DNA of 54,801 nucleotides from Microbispora bryophytorum (GCF_006874465.1 NZ_VIRL01000032.1:1-54801); one strand, 5' to 3'; positions 35,972-46,362 are shown, counted from the stretch's first letter. Made by a program: numbers and translations. Notes: generated by a model not told the origin, from the sequence alone.

Positions 35972-36970
35972 TCAGTCGCGGGCGAGCAGCTCCAGCGTGT
36001 CGACGACGCGGTTGGAGAAACCCCACTCGTTGTCGTACCAGGCCACCACCTTGACGTGCCTGCCCTCGACGCGGGTGAGGGCGGCGTCGAAGATCGCCGA
36101 CGCCGGCTGGCCGGTGATGTCGCTGGAGACCAGCGGCTCGTCGGCGTACTCGAGGATGCCCTTGAGCCTGCCGTCCGCGGCGGCGCGGTAGGCCGCGAGC
36201 ACCTCGTCGCGGGTGACCTCGCGGGAGACGGCCGTGTTCAGCTCCACGATCGACCCCACCGGGACCGGCACGCGGATCGAGTCGCCCGACAGCTTGCCGT
36301 CGAGGTTCGGCAGCACCAGGCCGATGGCCTTGGCGGCCCCCGTGGTGGTGGGCACGATGTTGACGCCGGCCGCGCGGGCGCGGCGCAGGTCGCGGTGGGG
36401 GCCGTCCTGCAGGTTCTGCTCCTGCGTGTAGGCGTGCACCGTGGTCATGAAGCCGTGCTCGATGCCGGCCAGGTCGTCCAGCACGGACGCCAGCGGAGCC
36501 AGCGCGTTCGTGGTGCACGAGGCGTTCGAGACGATCACGTGCCGGGCGGGGTCGTAGACCTCGGTGTTCACGCCGTAGGCGAGCGTGACGTCGGCGCCGT
36601 CGGAGGGGGCGCTCACCAGCACGCGCCTGGCGCCCGCGTCGATGTGGGCGCGAGCGGCACGCGCCGCGGTGAAGCGGCCGGTGGCCTCCAGCACGATGCC
36701 GACGCCGAGCTCGGCCCAGGGCAGCTTGGCGGGCTCGCGTTCGGCGAGCACCGTGATGCGGCGGCCGTCGACCACGAGGTCGGTGCCGTCGACCTCGACG
36801 GAGCGGCCGAGGCGGCCGAGCGCGCTGTCGTACCTGAGCAGGTGCGCGAGGGTCTCCGGGGCGGTGAGGTCGTTGACGGCGACCACTTCGAGGTCGCTGT
36901 CACGTTCGAGCAGAGCGCGGAGGGTGTTGCGTCCGATGCGGCCGAATCCGTTGACGGCGATGCGAGTCAT
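35972..36970 (-). CDS. gap: Glyceraldehyde-3-phosphate dehydrogenase
   Basis: 332 residues from ATG 36970 (AAAGGAA upstream). N-terminal Rossmann motif NGFGRIGR binds NAD(P), and the catalytic cysteine is in SNASCTTN (residues about 145-152). The C-terminal WYDNEWGFSNRV is diagnostic. It oxidises glyceraldehyde 3-phosphate to 1,3-bisphosphoglycerate in glycolysis. It is a stand-alone copy, not in a gap-pgk-tpi operon, and follows a GlxA-type regulator gene, so it may be an accessory isoform. The cofactor-determining region (AVNDLT, Asp after strand beta-2) fits NAD use. Confidence 0.96.
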   Translation of the reverse strand: MTRIAVNGFGRIGRNTLRALLERDSDLEVVAVNDLTAPETLAHLLRYDSALGRLGRSVEVDGTDLVVDGRRITVLAEREPAKLPWAELGVGIVLEATGRFTAARAARAHIDAGARRVLVSAPSDGADVTLAYGVNTEVYDPARHVIVSNASCTTNALAPLASVLDDLAGIEHGFMTTVHAYTQEQNLQDGPHRDLRRARAAGVNIVPTTTGAAKAIGLVLPNLDGKLSGDSIRVPVPVGSIVELNTAVSREVTRDEVLAAYRAAADGRLKGILEYADEPLVSSDITGQPASAIFDAALTRVEGRHVKVVAWYDNEWGFSNRVVDTLELLARD

Positions 36971-37124
36971 GGGCGTTCCTTTCGTTCGCGCTCCATGATC
37001 GGCTTTCGGATGCCGGGCCGACAGTGGCCTGAACGACAGCGCACGCAAGGATCCAGCCAGAAGTTTCGCCACCGATCGCAAGGATCTCGCCATGTCCTCC
37101 TCGCACGCGCCAGGGCCGCGAGCC

Positions 37125-38072
37125 TCAGGCCGAGAAGGTGTGGCGATACTCGGTGGGAGAGGTGCCGAGGATGCGCTGGAAGTGCAGGCGCAGGTTGGCG
37201 CCGGTGCCGAGCCCCACCCGGTCGGCGATCTGCTCCACGCCCAGGTCGGTGCGTTCGAGCAGCTCGCGTGCCAGGTCCACGCGTGCCCTGAGCACCCACT
37301 GCATCGGCGTGTAGCCGGTGTCCTCCGCGAACCGCCGGGAGAAGGTGCGCGCCGACACCCGCGCGTGGCGGGCGAGGGTCTCCAGGGTCAGCCGTTCGGA
37401 CAGGTGCGCCAGGGCCCACTCGCGGGTGTTCGCGAACAGGTCGCCGAGCGGCTCGGGGACGCTGCGGGGAACGTACTGCGCCTGACCCCCGCTGCGATAG
37501 GGGGCGGCCACCAGCCGTCTCGCCACATGGTTGGACAGCCCGACGCCGTGGTCGCGCCGCACCAGGTGCAGGCACAGGTCGATGCCGGACGCCGCGCCCG
37601 CCGACGTCAGCACGTCGCCTTCATCCACGAACAGCACGTTCTCGTCCACCCGCACGAGCGGGTGCTTGCCGGCGAGGGCCTTCGTGTAGTGCCAGTGGGT
37701 CGTCGCCCGCTTTCCGTCGAGCAGGCCCGTCGCCGCCAGCGCGAACGCCCCCGTCGAGATGGCCGCGAGCCGGGTTCCGCGCTCGTGGGCGGTCATGAGC
37801 GCGCCGACGACCGCGACCGGTGGTTCCGTGGTCGCCGGCTCCCGATAACCGGGGATGAACACGGTGTCGGCCTGCTCCAAGGCGCCGAGGCCCTCGGCCA
37901 CGTGATAGGAGAGGCCGTCGCCGCCGGTCACCAGTCCGGGCGCGGCGCCGCAGACCCGCACCTCGTACGGCATGCTCGGCCGGTTGGAGAACACCTGCGC
38001 GGGGATGCCGACGTCGAGCGGCTTCGCGCCCTCCAGCACGAGCACGGCGATGCGGTGGTTCTTCCGGCTCAT
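37125..38072 (-). CDS. GlxA-type AraC-family transcriptional regulator
   Basis: 315 residues from ATG 38072 (GGAGGAGG upstream). Residues 1-180 are a DJ-1/PfpI-like (GATase1) domain (RIAVLVLEGAKPLDVGIPAQ, AISTGAFALAATGLL), where the elbow has STG in place of the catalytic cysteine motif. Residues about 215-310 are two AraC HTH motifs (LTLETLARHARVSARTFSRR and LGVEQIADRVGLGTGANLRL). These proteins sense small metabolites. It is 154 bp upstream of gap on the same strand and may regulate it. Confidence 0.94.
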   Translation of the reverse strand: MSRKNHRIAVLVLEGAKPLDVGIPAQVFSNRPSMPYEVRVCGAAPGLVTGGDGLSYHVAEGLGALEQADTVFIPGYREPATTEPPVAVVGALMTAHERGTRLAAISTGAFALAATGLLDGKRATTHWHYTKALAGKHPLVRVDENVLFVDEGDVLTSAGAASGIDLCLHLVRRDHGVGLSNHVARRLVAAPYRSGGQAQYVPRSVPEPLGDLFANTREWALAHLSERLTLETLARHARVSARTFSRRFAEDTGYTPMQWVLRARVDLARELLERTDLGVEQIADRVGLGTGANLRLHFQRILGTSPTEYRHTFSA

Positions 38073-38183
38073 CGGCCTCCTCCGGCTCTCCCTCGGTCCG
38101 GCGGCCATTTCCTCACGCCGTGACCGCCACGGCACCTGTCGCAAGCATCCTGCCATCGGCCCGCACCCTGACGTCAGACAGGC

Positions 38184-38239
38184 GTGGTCAGGCAGCCGTG
38201 GTCAGGCAGCCGTGGTCGGGCAGGCGTGGTCGGGCAGGC
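38184..38239. repeat. Four 14-bp tandem repeats
   Basis: GTGGTCAGGCAGCC twice, then GTGGTCGGGCAGGC twice, at 38184, 38198, 38212 and 38226. Non-coding, with two sequence variants in pairs, which points to stepwise duplication. Confidence 0.9.
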
Positions 38240-38335
38240 GTGACACAGGCGCGGCGGCAGGACGTGGGGACGGCCAGACGTGGCGACGGGGCGGGGACGG
38301 CGGGGCGCGGTGGCGGGCGGATTTCTTCGCGGCCG

Positions 38336-38371
38336 TTGACATAGCCTGCTTTTCCTACATAGTTAGTAGGT
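38336..38371 (+). promoter_or_regulatory. Promoter with operator A of the ACCTACT-N5-AGTAGGT family
   Basis: Consensus -35 TTGACA at 38336-38341. The dyad TCCTACA-TAGTT-AGTAGGT at 38353-38371 covers the expected -10 region (ATAGTT or TAGTTA after 17-18 bp). A protein bound there would block RNA polymerase. Confidence 0.6.
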
Positions 38372-38408
38372 AAAGCGTAAAGCCCCTCTTCGAGAGGTAT
38401 GCGACCAC

Positions 38409-39599
38409 GTGAAATTCCTCGCCATCACCCTCATCGCGCACGGGCCCGACCCGCTGACCGGCGAGACCAGGTCCACCACCGAGCGGTTCCGCGATGTGGT
38501 GGACACCGCCGTACTCGCCGAGGAGCTGGGCTTCGACGGCTTCGGAGTGGGGGAGCGGCACGAGCGGCCCTTCATCTCCTCCTCGCCGCCGGTCGTGCTC
38601 AGCCACATCGCCGCCCGGACCTCCCGCATCCGGCTGTTCACCGCCGTTACCACGCTCAGCCTGCTCGACCCGGTACGGGCGTACGAGGACTACGCGACGC
38701 TCGACCACCTGTCGGGCGGACGCCTCGAGTTGATCATCGGCAAGGGGAACGGGTCGGCCCAGGCGCGGCTCTTCCACGTCACCTCGGAGGACCAGTGGGA
38801 CCGCAACCGGGAGGCGTACGAACTGTTCCGCAGGCTCTGGCGGGAGGACAGGGTCACCTGGGAGGGCCGGTTCCGGCCGTCCCTCACCGACGCGGAGACG
38901 TGGCCGCGCCCGTTGCAGCGGCCGATCCGGGTCTGGCACGGCAGCGCCACCAGCAAGGAGTCGGTGGAGCTGGCCGCCCACTACGGTGACCCGCTGTTCT
39001 CGGCGAACGTCACCAACCCCATCGAGCCGTACGCCGAGCTGGTCGACCACTACCGCGAACGGTGGGCACACCACGGGCACGACCCCGCCGACGCGCTGGT
39101 GGGCGCGGGCAGCGCCGGCTTCTACGCGGCGCGCACCTCGCAGGAGGCGATCGCGACCTACCGCCCGATCTACGACGCCCGCGTCGCGCTGTTCCGCCGA
39201 TCGGGCGTGGAACCGGTCTTCCACTCGCTGGAGGACGCCATCGAGCGCGGCTCGATCCTCGTCGGCAGCCCCCAGCAGATCATCGACAAGGTTCTCCGCT
39301 ACCACGAGCGGCTGGGCCACGAGGTCATGCACATCAGTGCGGACGCCGACGGTCTGACCCGGGCGCAGCACCGGGCGGCGCTGGAGCTGTTCCAGAGCGC
39401 CGTCGCCCCCGTGCTGCGCAAGGAGATCCCGAGCCGGCCGTTCCCCGCCGTGCCGGTGGTTCCGCAGAGCGCCGGCGCGACCCGGCAGGAAGGCGCAGTT
39501 ACCCGCAGGAGCACCGTGACTCATCAGAACACCGCCGTGACCAACCAGAGCGCCGGGACCCGTCAGAGCACCGTCACGAGCACCGGAGCCCCGGCATGA
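38409..39599 (+). CDS. LLM-class flavin-dependent monooxygenase, CE1758-like
   Basis: 396 residues. Luciferase-like TIM barrel: FLAITLIAHGPDPLTGETRS, AEELGFDGFGVGERHERPFI, SGGRLELIIGKGNGSAQARL and VGSPQQIIDKVLRYHERLGH. It uses reduced flavin and oxygen to oxidise small organic molecules; relatives act on alkanesulfonates, sulfones or nitrilotriacetate. The last 50 residues are a Thr/Gln-rich degenerate repeat. The stop overlaps the next start (ATGA). First gene of a likely six-gene operon to 46224, driven by the promoter at 38336. Confidence 0.92.
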   Translation: MKFLAITLIAHGPDPLTGETRSTTERFRDVVDTAVLAEELGFDGFGVGERHERPFISSSPPVVLSHIAARTSRIRLFTAVTTLSLLDPVRAYEDYATLDHLSGGRLELIIGKGNGSAQARLFHVTSEDQWDRNREAYELFRRLWREDRVTWEGRFRPSLTDAETWPRPLQRPIRVWHGSATSKESVELAAHYGDPLFSANVTNPIEPYAELVDHYRERWAHHGHDPADALVGAGSAGFYAARTSQEAIATYRPIYDARVALFRRSGVEPVFHSLEDAIERGSILVGSPQQIIDKVLRYHERLGHEVMHISADADGLTRAQHRAALELFQSAVAPVLRKEIPSRPFPAVPVVPQSAGATRQEGAVTRRSTVTHQNTAVTNQSAGTRQSTVTSTGAPA

Positions 39600-40936
39600 G
39601 CGTCCCCGAGCCGACAGCACAGTCCACAGCGCAGCCAGTGAGCACAGCGCGGCCGGTCAGCACAGCGCGGTCGGTCAGCACAGCGCGGCCGGTCAGGCGG
39701 CCGGTTCCCCTGTCGATTCTCGACCTGTCCCCGATCCCGTCCGGCAGCGGAGCGGGAGACGCGTTGCGCAACAGCATCGACCTCGCGCGCCACGCCGAGC
39801 GTCTCGGGTACCTCCGCTACTGGGTGGCCGAGCACCACTTCGCGGCCGGTGTCGCGAGCTCGGCCCCGGCGGTGCTCATCGGCCTCATCGCGGCCGCGAC
39901 GAACCACATCAGGGTGGGTTCGGGCGCGGTGCAGCTCGGCCACCAGACGCCTGTCGCGGTGGTCGAGCAGTTCGGCCTCGTCGACGCGCTCCACCCCGGC
40001 CGGATCGACCTCGGGCTCGGCCGTTCCGGGCAGCGCAGGGCGGAGATCGTGGCTGAGGCTCCCCAGGCTCCTCAATCCGCGCAGGCGCCCCAAGCCGCGC
40101 AGGTTCCTCACGCCGCGCGGGCTCCGCAGGCCGCCCGGGCCGCGGCGCCCAGCGAGTCCCGCGTGGTGGACGGGCTGCTGATCCCGCCCGCGTTCTCCTT
40201 CGCCGAGCTGGCCCGCTCTCCGCAGCTCGCCCTCCAGGCCGCGCTGCTGCAGCAGCCGGGCGCGCGCACCCCCGACTTCGCCGAGCAGGTCGACGAGGTC
40301 GTCGCCTTCCTGGAGGGCACCTACCGGTCGCCCGGCGGAATCGCGGTGCATGTCGTGCCGGGTGAGGGCGCCGAGGTGGAGCTGTGGATCCTCGGCAGCA
40401 GCGGCGGACAGAGCGCGAAGGTGGCGGGGGAGCGCGGGCTTCCGTTCGCCGCCAACTATCACGTCAGCCCGGCGTCGGTGCTGGAGGCCGTGGAGGCCTA
40501 CCGGGAGGCGTTCACCCCCTCCAAGGTGCTGTCCGAGCCGTACGTCGTCGTCTCCGCGGACGTGGTCGTGGCCGAGGACGACGCGACGGCCAGGGAGCTG
40601 GCCAAACCGTACGGCCTCTGGGTGCGCGCCATCCGTACGGGCCAGGGGGCGATCCCCTACCCGACGCCGGGTGAGGCGGACGCGCACGTCTGGAGCGAGG
40701 CGGACAGGGAACTGGTGGCCGACCGCGTGGACACCCAGTTCGCGGGCTCGCCGGAGACGGTCGAGGAGCGGCTCCGCGTGCTCCAGCGGGTCACGGGCGC
40801 CGACGAACTGCTGATCACCACGATCACGCACGGGCACGCCGACCGGGTGCGCTCCTACGAGCTGCTCGCGGAGGCGTGGCACGGAGAAGACACGCTCCGC
40901 GCGTCGCGAACTCACCCGTCCGGGCGGCCCGCGTGA
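39596..40936 (+). CDS. LLM-class flavin monooxygenase, MsnO8-like, with low-complexity insertions
   Basis: 446 residues. N-terminal low-complexity tail (STARPV repeated, 18-bp units) then LSILDLSPIPSGSGAGDALR, RYWVAEHHFAAGVASSAPAV, GRIDLGLGRSGQRRAEI and a C-terminal barrel half (ANYHVSPASVLEAVEAYREA). Between the halves, near residues 150-185, an Ala/Pro/Gln stretch of APQA-type units is inserted. Normal relatives are about 340-380 residues, so the excess is low-complexity. It presumably oxidises a compound imported by the ABC system encoded downstream. Confidence 0.9.
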   Translation: MSVPEPTAQSTAQPVSTARPVSTARSVSTARPVRRPVPLSILDLSPIPSGSGAGDALRNSIDLARHAERLGYLRYWVAEHHFAAGVASSAPAVLIGLIAAATNHIRVGSGAVQLGHQTPVAVVEQFGLVDALHPGRIDLGLGRSGQRRAEIVAEAPQAPQSAQAPQAAQVPHAARAPQAARAAAPSESRVVDGLLIPPAFSFAELARSPQLALQAALLQQPGARTPDFAEQVDEVVAFLEGTYRSPGGIAVHVVPGEGAEVELWILGSSGGQSAKVAGERGLPFAANYHVSPASVLEAVEAYREAFTPSKVLSEPYVVVSADVVVAEDDATARELAKPYGLWVRAIRTGQGAIPYPTPGEADAHVWSEADRELVADRVDTQFAGSPETVEERLRVLQRVTGADELLITTITHGHADRVRSYELLAEAWHGEDTLRASRTHPSGRPA

Positions 40937-41064
40937 GCGCGGCGGCGAGGGAGCGCGGTCGCGCCGCCGCCGGTACGCCGGGCCACGAGCCGCCTGGACG
41001 CAAGCCTCCGGTACCCGCCGCCGGAGACCGGGGCACTGCACGCGGGCACGGCAGGAGGATCACT

Positions 41065-42675
41065 GTGGAGGTCGTCAGGGGCGCGCTGCCCCTCATTCTC
41101 GTCGCGGCGCTGGCCGCGTGCGGGTCCCAGACGCCCGCCGCACAGTCAGGTGGCACCTCTCTCACGTGGGCCGTCGAGACCGAGCCCATCACGTTCAACC
41201 CTCATCTGTGGGCGCAGAACAAGGCCAGGCTGCTGGTGTTCAACCAGTTCGACGCGCTCCTCGCGTACGGCGAGGACGGGTCGTTCGTCCCCTGGCTCGC
41301 CCGGTCGTGGAAGGTCTCGGACGACGGGCGCACCTATACCCTGGAGTTGCGCGACGACGTCACCTTCCAGGACGGTACGAAGTTCGACGCGGCGGCGGTG
41401 AAGGCGAACCTGGACAAGCTGCGCGAGCCCGGTTACAACCCGGCGGTCGCCGCCATCCAGTTGCACGCCCTCGACAAGGCCGAGGTGCTCTCGCCCACCA
41501 CCCTGAAGATCACCTTGAAGGAGCCCGACGGGCTGTTCCTCGACTTCCTCGCCTCGCCGTACGCCGGGCAGGTGTCCCCGAAGTCCCTCAGGGAGGCCAA
41601 GGACCTCAAGGCCGGCGGTCCGGACGTGGTCGGGACCGGCCCGTTCGTCCTCGACCGCTACGTGCGGGGCCAGGAGGCCCACTATCGGCGCAACCCCCGC
41701 TACGACTGGGCGCCGCAGGGCAGCGCCCACCAGGGACCCGCGTACCTGTCGGAGGTCACCTATCGCTTCCTGCCGCAGGCGGCCGTCCGCGTCGGCGCGC
41801 TCACCTCCGGGCAGGTCCAGGTCGTCGAGGGCGTCCCGGCCACCGACATCCAGTCGGTCAAGGGCGACCCCGCGCTGTCCTTCCAGTCGGCGCTCAACTC
41901 CGGCACATCGTTCTCCTACTACTTCAACACCTCCCACCCGCCCTTCGACGACAGGCGCGTGCGGCAGGCGTTCCGGGAGGCCGTGGACGTCGACGCCGTG
42001 CTGGCGTCCGTCTACCAGGGCACCGCCAAGCGGGCCTGGAGCGTCGTCGCCGACACCAGCCCCTTCTACGACCCGTCGCTGGAGGGGACGTACGGCGGGG
42101 ACGTCGCCGAGGCGAACGCGCTGCTCGACGCGGCGGGCTGGACCGGGCGCGACGCCGAGGGCTATCGGACCAAAGGCGGCAAGCGGCTGACGGTCCGCTC
42201 GGTGGCGTCGGCGCCGTTCGTCCGCGACCGCAGGGACGTCCTAGCCCAGGCGATCCAGGCACAGGTCAAGCAGACGGCGGGCATCGAGTTCCAGGTGAGG
42301 ATCGTGGATCAGGGCACGGCGCAGAAGGCGTACGACGGAGACGAGTACGAGATCTTCGAGAACTCGCGCGGCGACTCCGACGCCGGGGCCGCGCTCAACC
42401 TCATCCTGCCGAAGGGCGGGGCCATCAACCGCAGTCACTACGAGGACGCCGAGCTGGACGACCGGCTCGCCAAGGCGTCGGCGAGCTCCGACCCCTCCGA
42501 ACGCAAGGCGCTGTACGCCGAGGTCCAGCGGAAGGTGGTGACCGCGGAGGCGGTCGTCTTCCCCGTCTACGTGCCGTCCGACCAGATCGCGGCGAGCAGG
42601 AACGTGCAGGGCCTCGGCTTCGACCCCGTCTCCGGCACGCCGCGCGGCGCCTACGACGTGCGGATCGCCGCATGA
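41065..42675 (+). CDS. ABC transporter substrate-binding lipoprotein, dipeptide/nickel type
   Basis: 536 residues from GTG 41065 (AGGAGG six bases upstream); an earlier in-frame GTG at 40933 would add an improbable 44 residues. Signal peptide with lipobox LAAC (Cys19). SBP_bac_5 fold: NPHLWAQNKARLLVFNQFDA, DDGRTYTLELRDDVTFQDGT, GTGPFVLDRYVRGQEAHYRR and SYYFNTSHPPFDDRRVRQAF. It captures a peptide-like or other solute outside the membrane for the permeases encoded next. Confidence 0.93.
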   Translation: MEVVRGALPLILVAALAACGSQTPAAQSGGTSLTWAVETEPITFNPHLWAQNKARLLVFNQFDALLAYGEDGSFVPWLARSWKVSDDGRTYTLELRDDVTFQDGTKFDAAAVKANLDKLREPGYNPAVAAIQLHALDKAEVLSPTTLKITLKEPDGLFLDFLASPYAGQVSPKSLREAKDLKAGGPDVVGTGPFVLDRYVRGQEAHYRRNPRYDWAPQGSAHQGPAYLSEVTYRFLPQAAVRVGALTSGQVQVVEGVPATDIQSVKGDPALSFQSALNSGTSFSYYFNTSHPPFDDRRVRQAFREAVDVDAVLASVYQGTAKRAWSVVADTSPFYDPSLEGTYGGDVAEANALLDAAGWTGRDAEGYRTKGGKRLTVRSVASAPFVRDRRDVLAQAIQAQVKQTAGIEFQVRIVDQGTAQKAYDGDEYEIFENSRGDSDAGAALNLILPKGGAINRSHYEDAELDDRLAKASASSDPSERKALYAEVQRKVVTAEAVVFPVYVPSDQIAASRNVQGLGFDPVSGTPRGAYDVRIAA

Positions 42676-43712
42676 CGGCGGCGCCGCCGGCCCGGCGGCC
42701 CACGACGACGGCGCCCGCCGAGCCGCCCGCCGAGCCGCTCGCGACCCGGCCCCCGGCGCCGCGGCGACTCCCGGGGCTGCGCGTGCCCGCCTGGCTGGGC
42801 ACGCCGGTGCGCAGGATCGTCTCGGCCGTGGCCGTGCTGTGGGCGGCCGCCACCACCGCGTACGCGGCCCTGCTGCTGGCGCCCGGGGACACCATCGACA
42901 TCCTCATTGGCGACGGCGCCGACACACCGGAGATCCGCGCGCAGATCGTGGCCGAGTGGGGGCTGGACCGGCCCGAAGCCGTGCGTTACCTGAGTTACCT
43001 CGGCCGCCTGCTGCACGGCGACCTCGGCCGTTCCTACCAGTTGCAGCGCGACGTCGGCGAGGTGCTGGCCGGTCAGGTGGGCCCGACGGTGCGGCTGACC
43101 CTGGCGGCCGCCGCGGTCGGCGTGGTGCTGGCGCTCGTCGTGGCGGTGGCGACGGCGGGCAGGTCGGTCTGGCCGCGCCGGATCGTCTCCGCGGCCGAGC
43201 TGGTGGCGGTGTCGGTGCCCCAGTTCGTGATCGGCATCGTGCTGCTGTTCGTGTTCTCCTTCTCGCTCGGCTGGTTTCCCGTCTCGGGCGCGGCCGACCC
43301 GGAGGCGCTCGTCCTCCCCGCGCTGGCGCTCGGCCTGCCCGTCGCCGGCGTGCTCGGACAGGTGCTCAGGGAGGGCCTGGAACGCGCGCTCGAGCAGCCG
43401 TTCGCGGTGACGGCACGCTCACGCGGCCTCGGCGAGCGTGCCGTGGTGGCCCGGCACGCGCTGCGGCACGCCCTCCTTCCCGCCGTCACCCTCACCGGCT
43501 GGTTCACCGGCGTCCTGCTCGGCGGGGCCGTCATCACCGAGGCACTCTTCGGCCGGCCGGGGCTCGGCCGGGTGACCATGCAGGCCGTCAGCGCCAAGGA
43601 CATGCCGGTCGTGATGGCCGTCGTCATCCTGTCGGCGGCGGTGTACGTGACGATCAGCGCCCTGCTCGACCTCGCCTACCGGCTCATCGACCCCCGGCTC
43701 AGGAGCGCGTGA
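42672..43712 (+). CDS. ABC permease, DppB-like
   Basis: 346 residues, with an unusually long Pro/Ala-rich N-terminal tail of about 45 residues before the first helix. BPD_transp_1 domain with six helices and the EAA loop ALEQPFAVTARSRGLGERAV. GDLGRSYQLQRDVGEVLAGQ is typical of DppB/OppB. Start overlaps the previous stop (ATGA). Confidence 0.93.
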   Translation: MTAAPPARRPTTTAPAEPPAEPLATRPPAPRRLPGLRVPAWLGTPVRRIVSAVAVLWAAATTAYAALLLAPGDTIDILIGDGADTPEIRAQIVAEWGLDRPEAVRYLSYLGRLLHGDLGRSYQLQRDVGEVLAGQVGPTVRLTLAAAAVGVVLALVVAVATAGRSVWPRRIVSAAELVAVSVPQFVIGIVLLFVFSFSLGWFPVSGAADPEALVLPALALGLPVAGVLGQVLREGLERALEQPFAVTARSRGLGERAVVARHALRHALLPAVTLTGWFTGVLLGGAVITEALFGRPGLGRVTMQAVSAKDMPVVMAVVILSAAVYVTISALLDLAYRLIDPRLRSA

Positions 43713-44551
43713 TGGCCGTCGCAGCACCCGTCCCGAGACCGGGCGTCCGGACGCGTCCCGGTCTCGTCCTCGCCCTGCTCGTCCTGGCCGTCCTGGTCGT
43801 CGCCGTGGCGGCGCCCGGCCTGGTCACCCGGGTCGACCCGCTCGCGGCCGACCCGCTGCGGGCGCTGGCCCCACCCGGCGCGGGCCATCCACTGGGCACC
43901 GACCACCTCGGCAGGGACGTGTTCGCCCGCGTTGTGTACGGCGCCCGCCACTCGCTCGGCATCGGGGTCCTCGCCACGGCGCTCGCGGTGGGCGCGGGCT
44001 CGCTGCTCGGCCTGGCCGCCGGGCTGGCGGCCCGCCTGGCCGGTGAGGCGCTGGCCCGCCTGTTCGACGTGCTGTCGACCTTTCCCGAGCTGCTGCTCGC
44101 GCTCCTCGTGATAGCGATCACGGGCCCCGGCACGTGGAACGTCGTCGCCGCCATCGGGATCGCGCAGATCCCCACGTACGCGCGGGTCGTCCGGGCGCAG
44201 ACGTTCGTCGTGCGCCGTTCCGGCTACGTCGAGCAGGCGGTGACCTTCGGGCACTCGCGGGCGCGCGTCGTGGCCCGGCACGTGCTGCCCAACGTCGTCG
44301 GGCCCGTCCCCGTGCTGGCCACGATGGGGCTCGGCCAGGCCGTCATCGCCACATCCGGCCTCAGTTTCCTCGGCATGGGCCCCCAGCCGCCCGCCCCGGA
44401 GTGGGGCACCATGCTCGCCGAGTCGCGCGACTACCTGCGTGTGGCTTCGTGGGTGGCCTTCTCTCCGGGAGTGGCCCTCACCCTGTCGGTCGTGTGCCTG
44501 ACGGTGGCCGGGCGGCACCTTCAGCGGCGTTTCGAGGGAAGGACACCATGA
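43712..44551 (+). CDS. ABC permease, DppC-like
   Basis: 279 residues. [20 protein letters not shown] is the DppC/OppC N-terminal signature, followed by five to six helices and the EAA loop [20 protein letters not shown]. The start overlaps the previous stop by one base (TGATG). Partner of the DppB-like permease. Confidence 0.95.
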   Translation: MAVAAPVPRPGVRTRPGLVLALLVLAVLVVAVAAPGLVTRVDPLAADPLRALAPPGAGHPLGTDHLGRDVFARVVYGARHSLGIGVLATALAVGAGSLLGLAAGLAARLAGEALARLFDVLSTFPELLLALLVIAITGPGTWNVVAAIGIAQIPTYARVVRAQTFVVRRSGYVEQAVTFGHSRARVVARHVLPNVVGPVPVLATMGLGQAVIATSGLSFLGMGPQPPAPEWGTMLAESRDYLRVASWVAFSPGVALTLSVVCLTVAGRHLQRRFEGRTP

Positions 44552-46224
44552 CGGAGCTCGCGATCACCCGTGCCGGCGCCGCATCCGGCCCCGCCGCCGC
44601 ACGCGTACCCGCTGCTGTGCCTGGCCCCGCTGCCGCTCCGCCGCTCGTCGCGGTGGAGGACCTGCGGGTCTCCTTCCCCGCGTCCGGTGTCGAGGCCGTA
44701 CGCGGGCTGTCGCTGTCGATCTCGCCGGGGGAGTGCGTCGCCCTGGTAGGGGAGTCGGGGTCGGGCAAGAGCGTCACGGCCCGCGCGCTCATCGGCCTGG
44801 CGGGCCCGGGTGCGAAGGTGCGGGCGTCGCTCTTCCACGTTGGCGGTGGGGACGCCCTGACCTTCGGCCCGCGCGAGTGGCGCCGCGTGCGCGGCCGGTT
44901 CGCCGGGCTCGTCCTGCAGGACGCCCTGGTCTCGCTCGACCCGCTGCGCACCGTGGGGGCCGAGATCGCCGAAGTGCTGGCCGAGCATGACGTGGTGCCC
45001 CGCCGGGCCCGCCCTGAGCGCGTACGGGCACTGCTGGAGGCCGTGGGCGTCCCGGACCCCGAGACGCGCGTGCGGCAGCATCCGCACCAGCTTTCCGGTG
45101 GGCTGCGGCAGCGGGCCCTGATCGCCTCCGCGATCGCCGCGGAGCCCGAGTTGATCATCGCCGACGAGCCCACGACCGCCCTCGACGTGACCGTGCAGGC
45201 CCAGATCCTTCGGCTGCTCGCGGACCGGAAAGCGGCCGGGACGGCACTGCTGGTGATCAGCCACGACCTCGCCGTGGTGGCCGCGGTCGCCGACCGCGTC
45301 CTGGTCATGAAGGAGGGCCTGGTGGTCGAGGAGGGGCCGGCACGCGAGGTGCTGACGGCTCCACGGCACGACTACACCCGGGCTCTGCTGGCCGCCGTGC
45401 CTTCCGCGTCCGCCGTGCCGCGCCGGCCGGATCGCTCCCCGGTGGCCGCTCCGCGTGGTCCCGTGCTCGCCGCCATGGGGCTGTCGGTCGCGTACGGCTC
45501 GCGCAGGGCCGTGAACGACGTCTCCTTCCGCCTGCACGCGGGGGAGACACTCGGCGTGGTCGGCGAGTCGGGGTCGGGCAAGACGACGCTCGCGCGGCTG
45601 GCCCTCGGCCTGCTCGCGCCGGACGCCGGTGAGGTGATTCTGCGGGGAGGCCCCTGGAGCGGCCTGCCCGAGCGACGGCGGCGCCCCCTCCGCCCGGCCG
45701 TCCAGGTGATCGCGCAGAATCCGCTCGACTCCTTCGACCCGCGTCACACGGTGGGCCGCCTGGTCGCCGATCCGCTCTCCGCGCTGCCGAGGCGGCGGCG
45801 CCGGGAGCGCGCCGTCGAACTGCTGGGCCGGGTCGGGCTGCCGCCCGAACTGCTCGGCCGGCGTCCGCGCGAGCTGTCGGGCGGCCAGCGGCAGCGCGTG
45901 GCCATCGCCCGCGCGCTCGCGTCCCGGCCCGAGGTGCTGATCTGCGACGAGCCCGTCTCCGCGCTCGACGTGTCGATCCAGGCACAGGTGCTCGACCTGC
46001 TGGCCGAGATCCAGGCCGAGGACGGGACGGCGCTGCTGTTCATCTCCCACGACCTGGGCGTCGTGCGCCGGCTGAGCGATCGGGTCCTGGTGATGAAGGA
46101 CGGCAGTGTGGTGGAGGAGGGGGACGCCGGCGAGGTCTTTCATCATCCCCGGCACCCCTACACCCGGGAGTTGCTCGCGGCAGTGCCCCGGCTCCCCGAG
46201 CGAGCGGCCGGCGGCGACCGGTGA
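44548..46224 (+). CDS. Fused ABC ATPase, DppD-DppF-like
   Basis: 558 residues with two ATPase domains: Walker [20 protein letters not shown] in the first and [20 protein letters not shown] in the second; signatures [16 protein letters not shown] and [16 protein letters not shown]; Walker [14 protein letters not shown] and [13 protein letters not shown]. Both end in the oligopeptide-transporter region ([24 protein letters not shown]). It drives the DppBC-like pore. It completes the transporter and closes the operon. Confidence 0.95.
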   Translation: MTELAITRAGAASGPAAARVPAAVPGPAAAPPLVAVEDLRVSFPASGVEAVRGLSLSISPGECVALVGESGSGKSVTARALIGLAGPGAKVRASLFHVGGGDALTFGPREWRRVRGRFAGLVLQDALVSLDPLRTVGAEIAEVLAEHDVVPRRARPERVRALLEAVGVPDPETRVRQHPHQLSGGLRQRALIASAIAAEPELIIADEPTTALDVTVQAQILRLLADRKAAGTALLVISHDLAVVAAVADRVLVMKEGLVVEEGPAREVLTAPRHDYTRALLAAVPSASAVPRRPDRSPVAAPRGPVLAAMGLSVAYGSRRAVNDVSFRLHAGETLGVVGESGSGKTTLARLALGLLAPDAGEVILRGGPWSGLPERRRRPLRPAVQVIAQNPLDSFDPRHTVGRLVADPLSALPRRRRRERAVELLGRVGLPPELLGRRPRELSGGQRQRVAIARALASRPEVLICDEPVSALDVSIQAQVLDLLAEIQAEDGTALLFISHDLGVVRRLSDRVLVMKDGSVVEEGDAGEVFHHPRHPYTRELLAAVPRLPERAAGGDR

Positions 46225-46362
46225 CGACCTGAGGACACCCCGGCTTGACGGCGCGGCGAGGGTCGGGGTGTGGCGAGGGGAGCGGGGCGACGGGCGGCGC
46301 GGAGGGTCGGTGCGCGAGAGGAGGGGGCGGCGGGCGGCGTACGAGGGTTGGTGCGGCGAGGG

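Larger units (their letters stand above)
38073..38408. other. Divergent intergenic region, araC and monooxygenase operon
   Basis: Holds the 14-bp tandem repeats at 38184-38239 and the promoter/operator at 38336-38371. No gene is supported. Confidence 0.5.

Noticed and set aside
40933..41064. Earlier GTG start for the peptide-binding lipoprotein
   Set aside because: It would put 44 charged residues before the signal peptide, whereas GTG 41065 has a strong AGGAGG and gives a proper lipobox signal.
38409..46224. Operon as a classical dipeptide or nickel uptake system
   Set aside because: The two overlapping flavin monooxygenase genes at the front and the shared operators point to catabolism of another solute.
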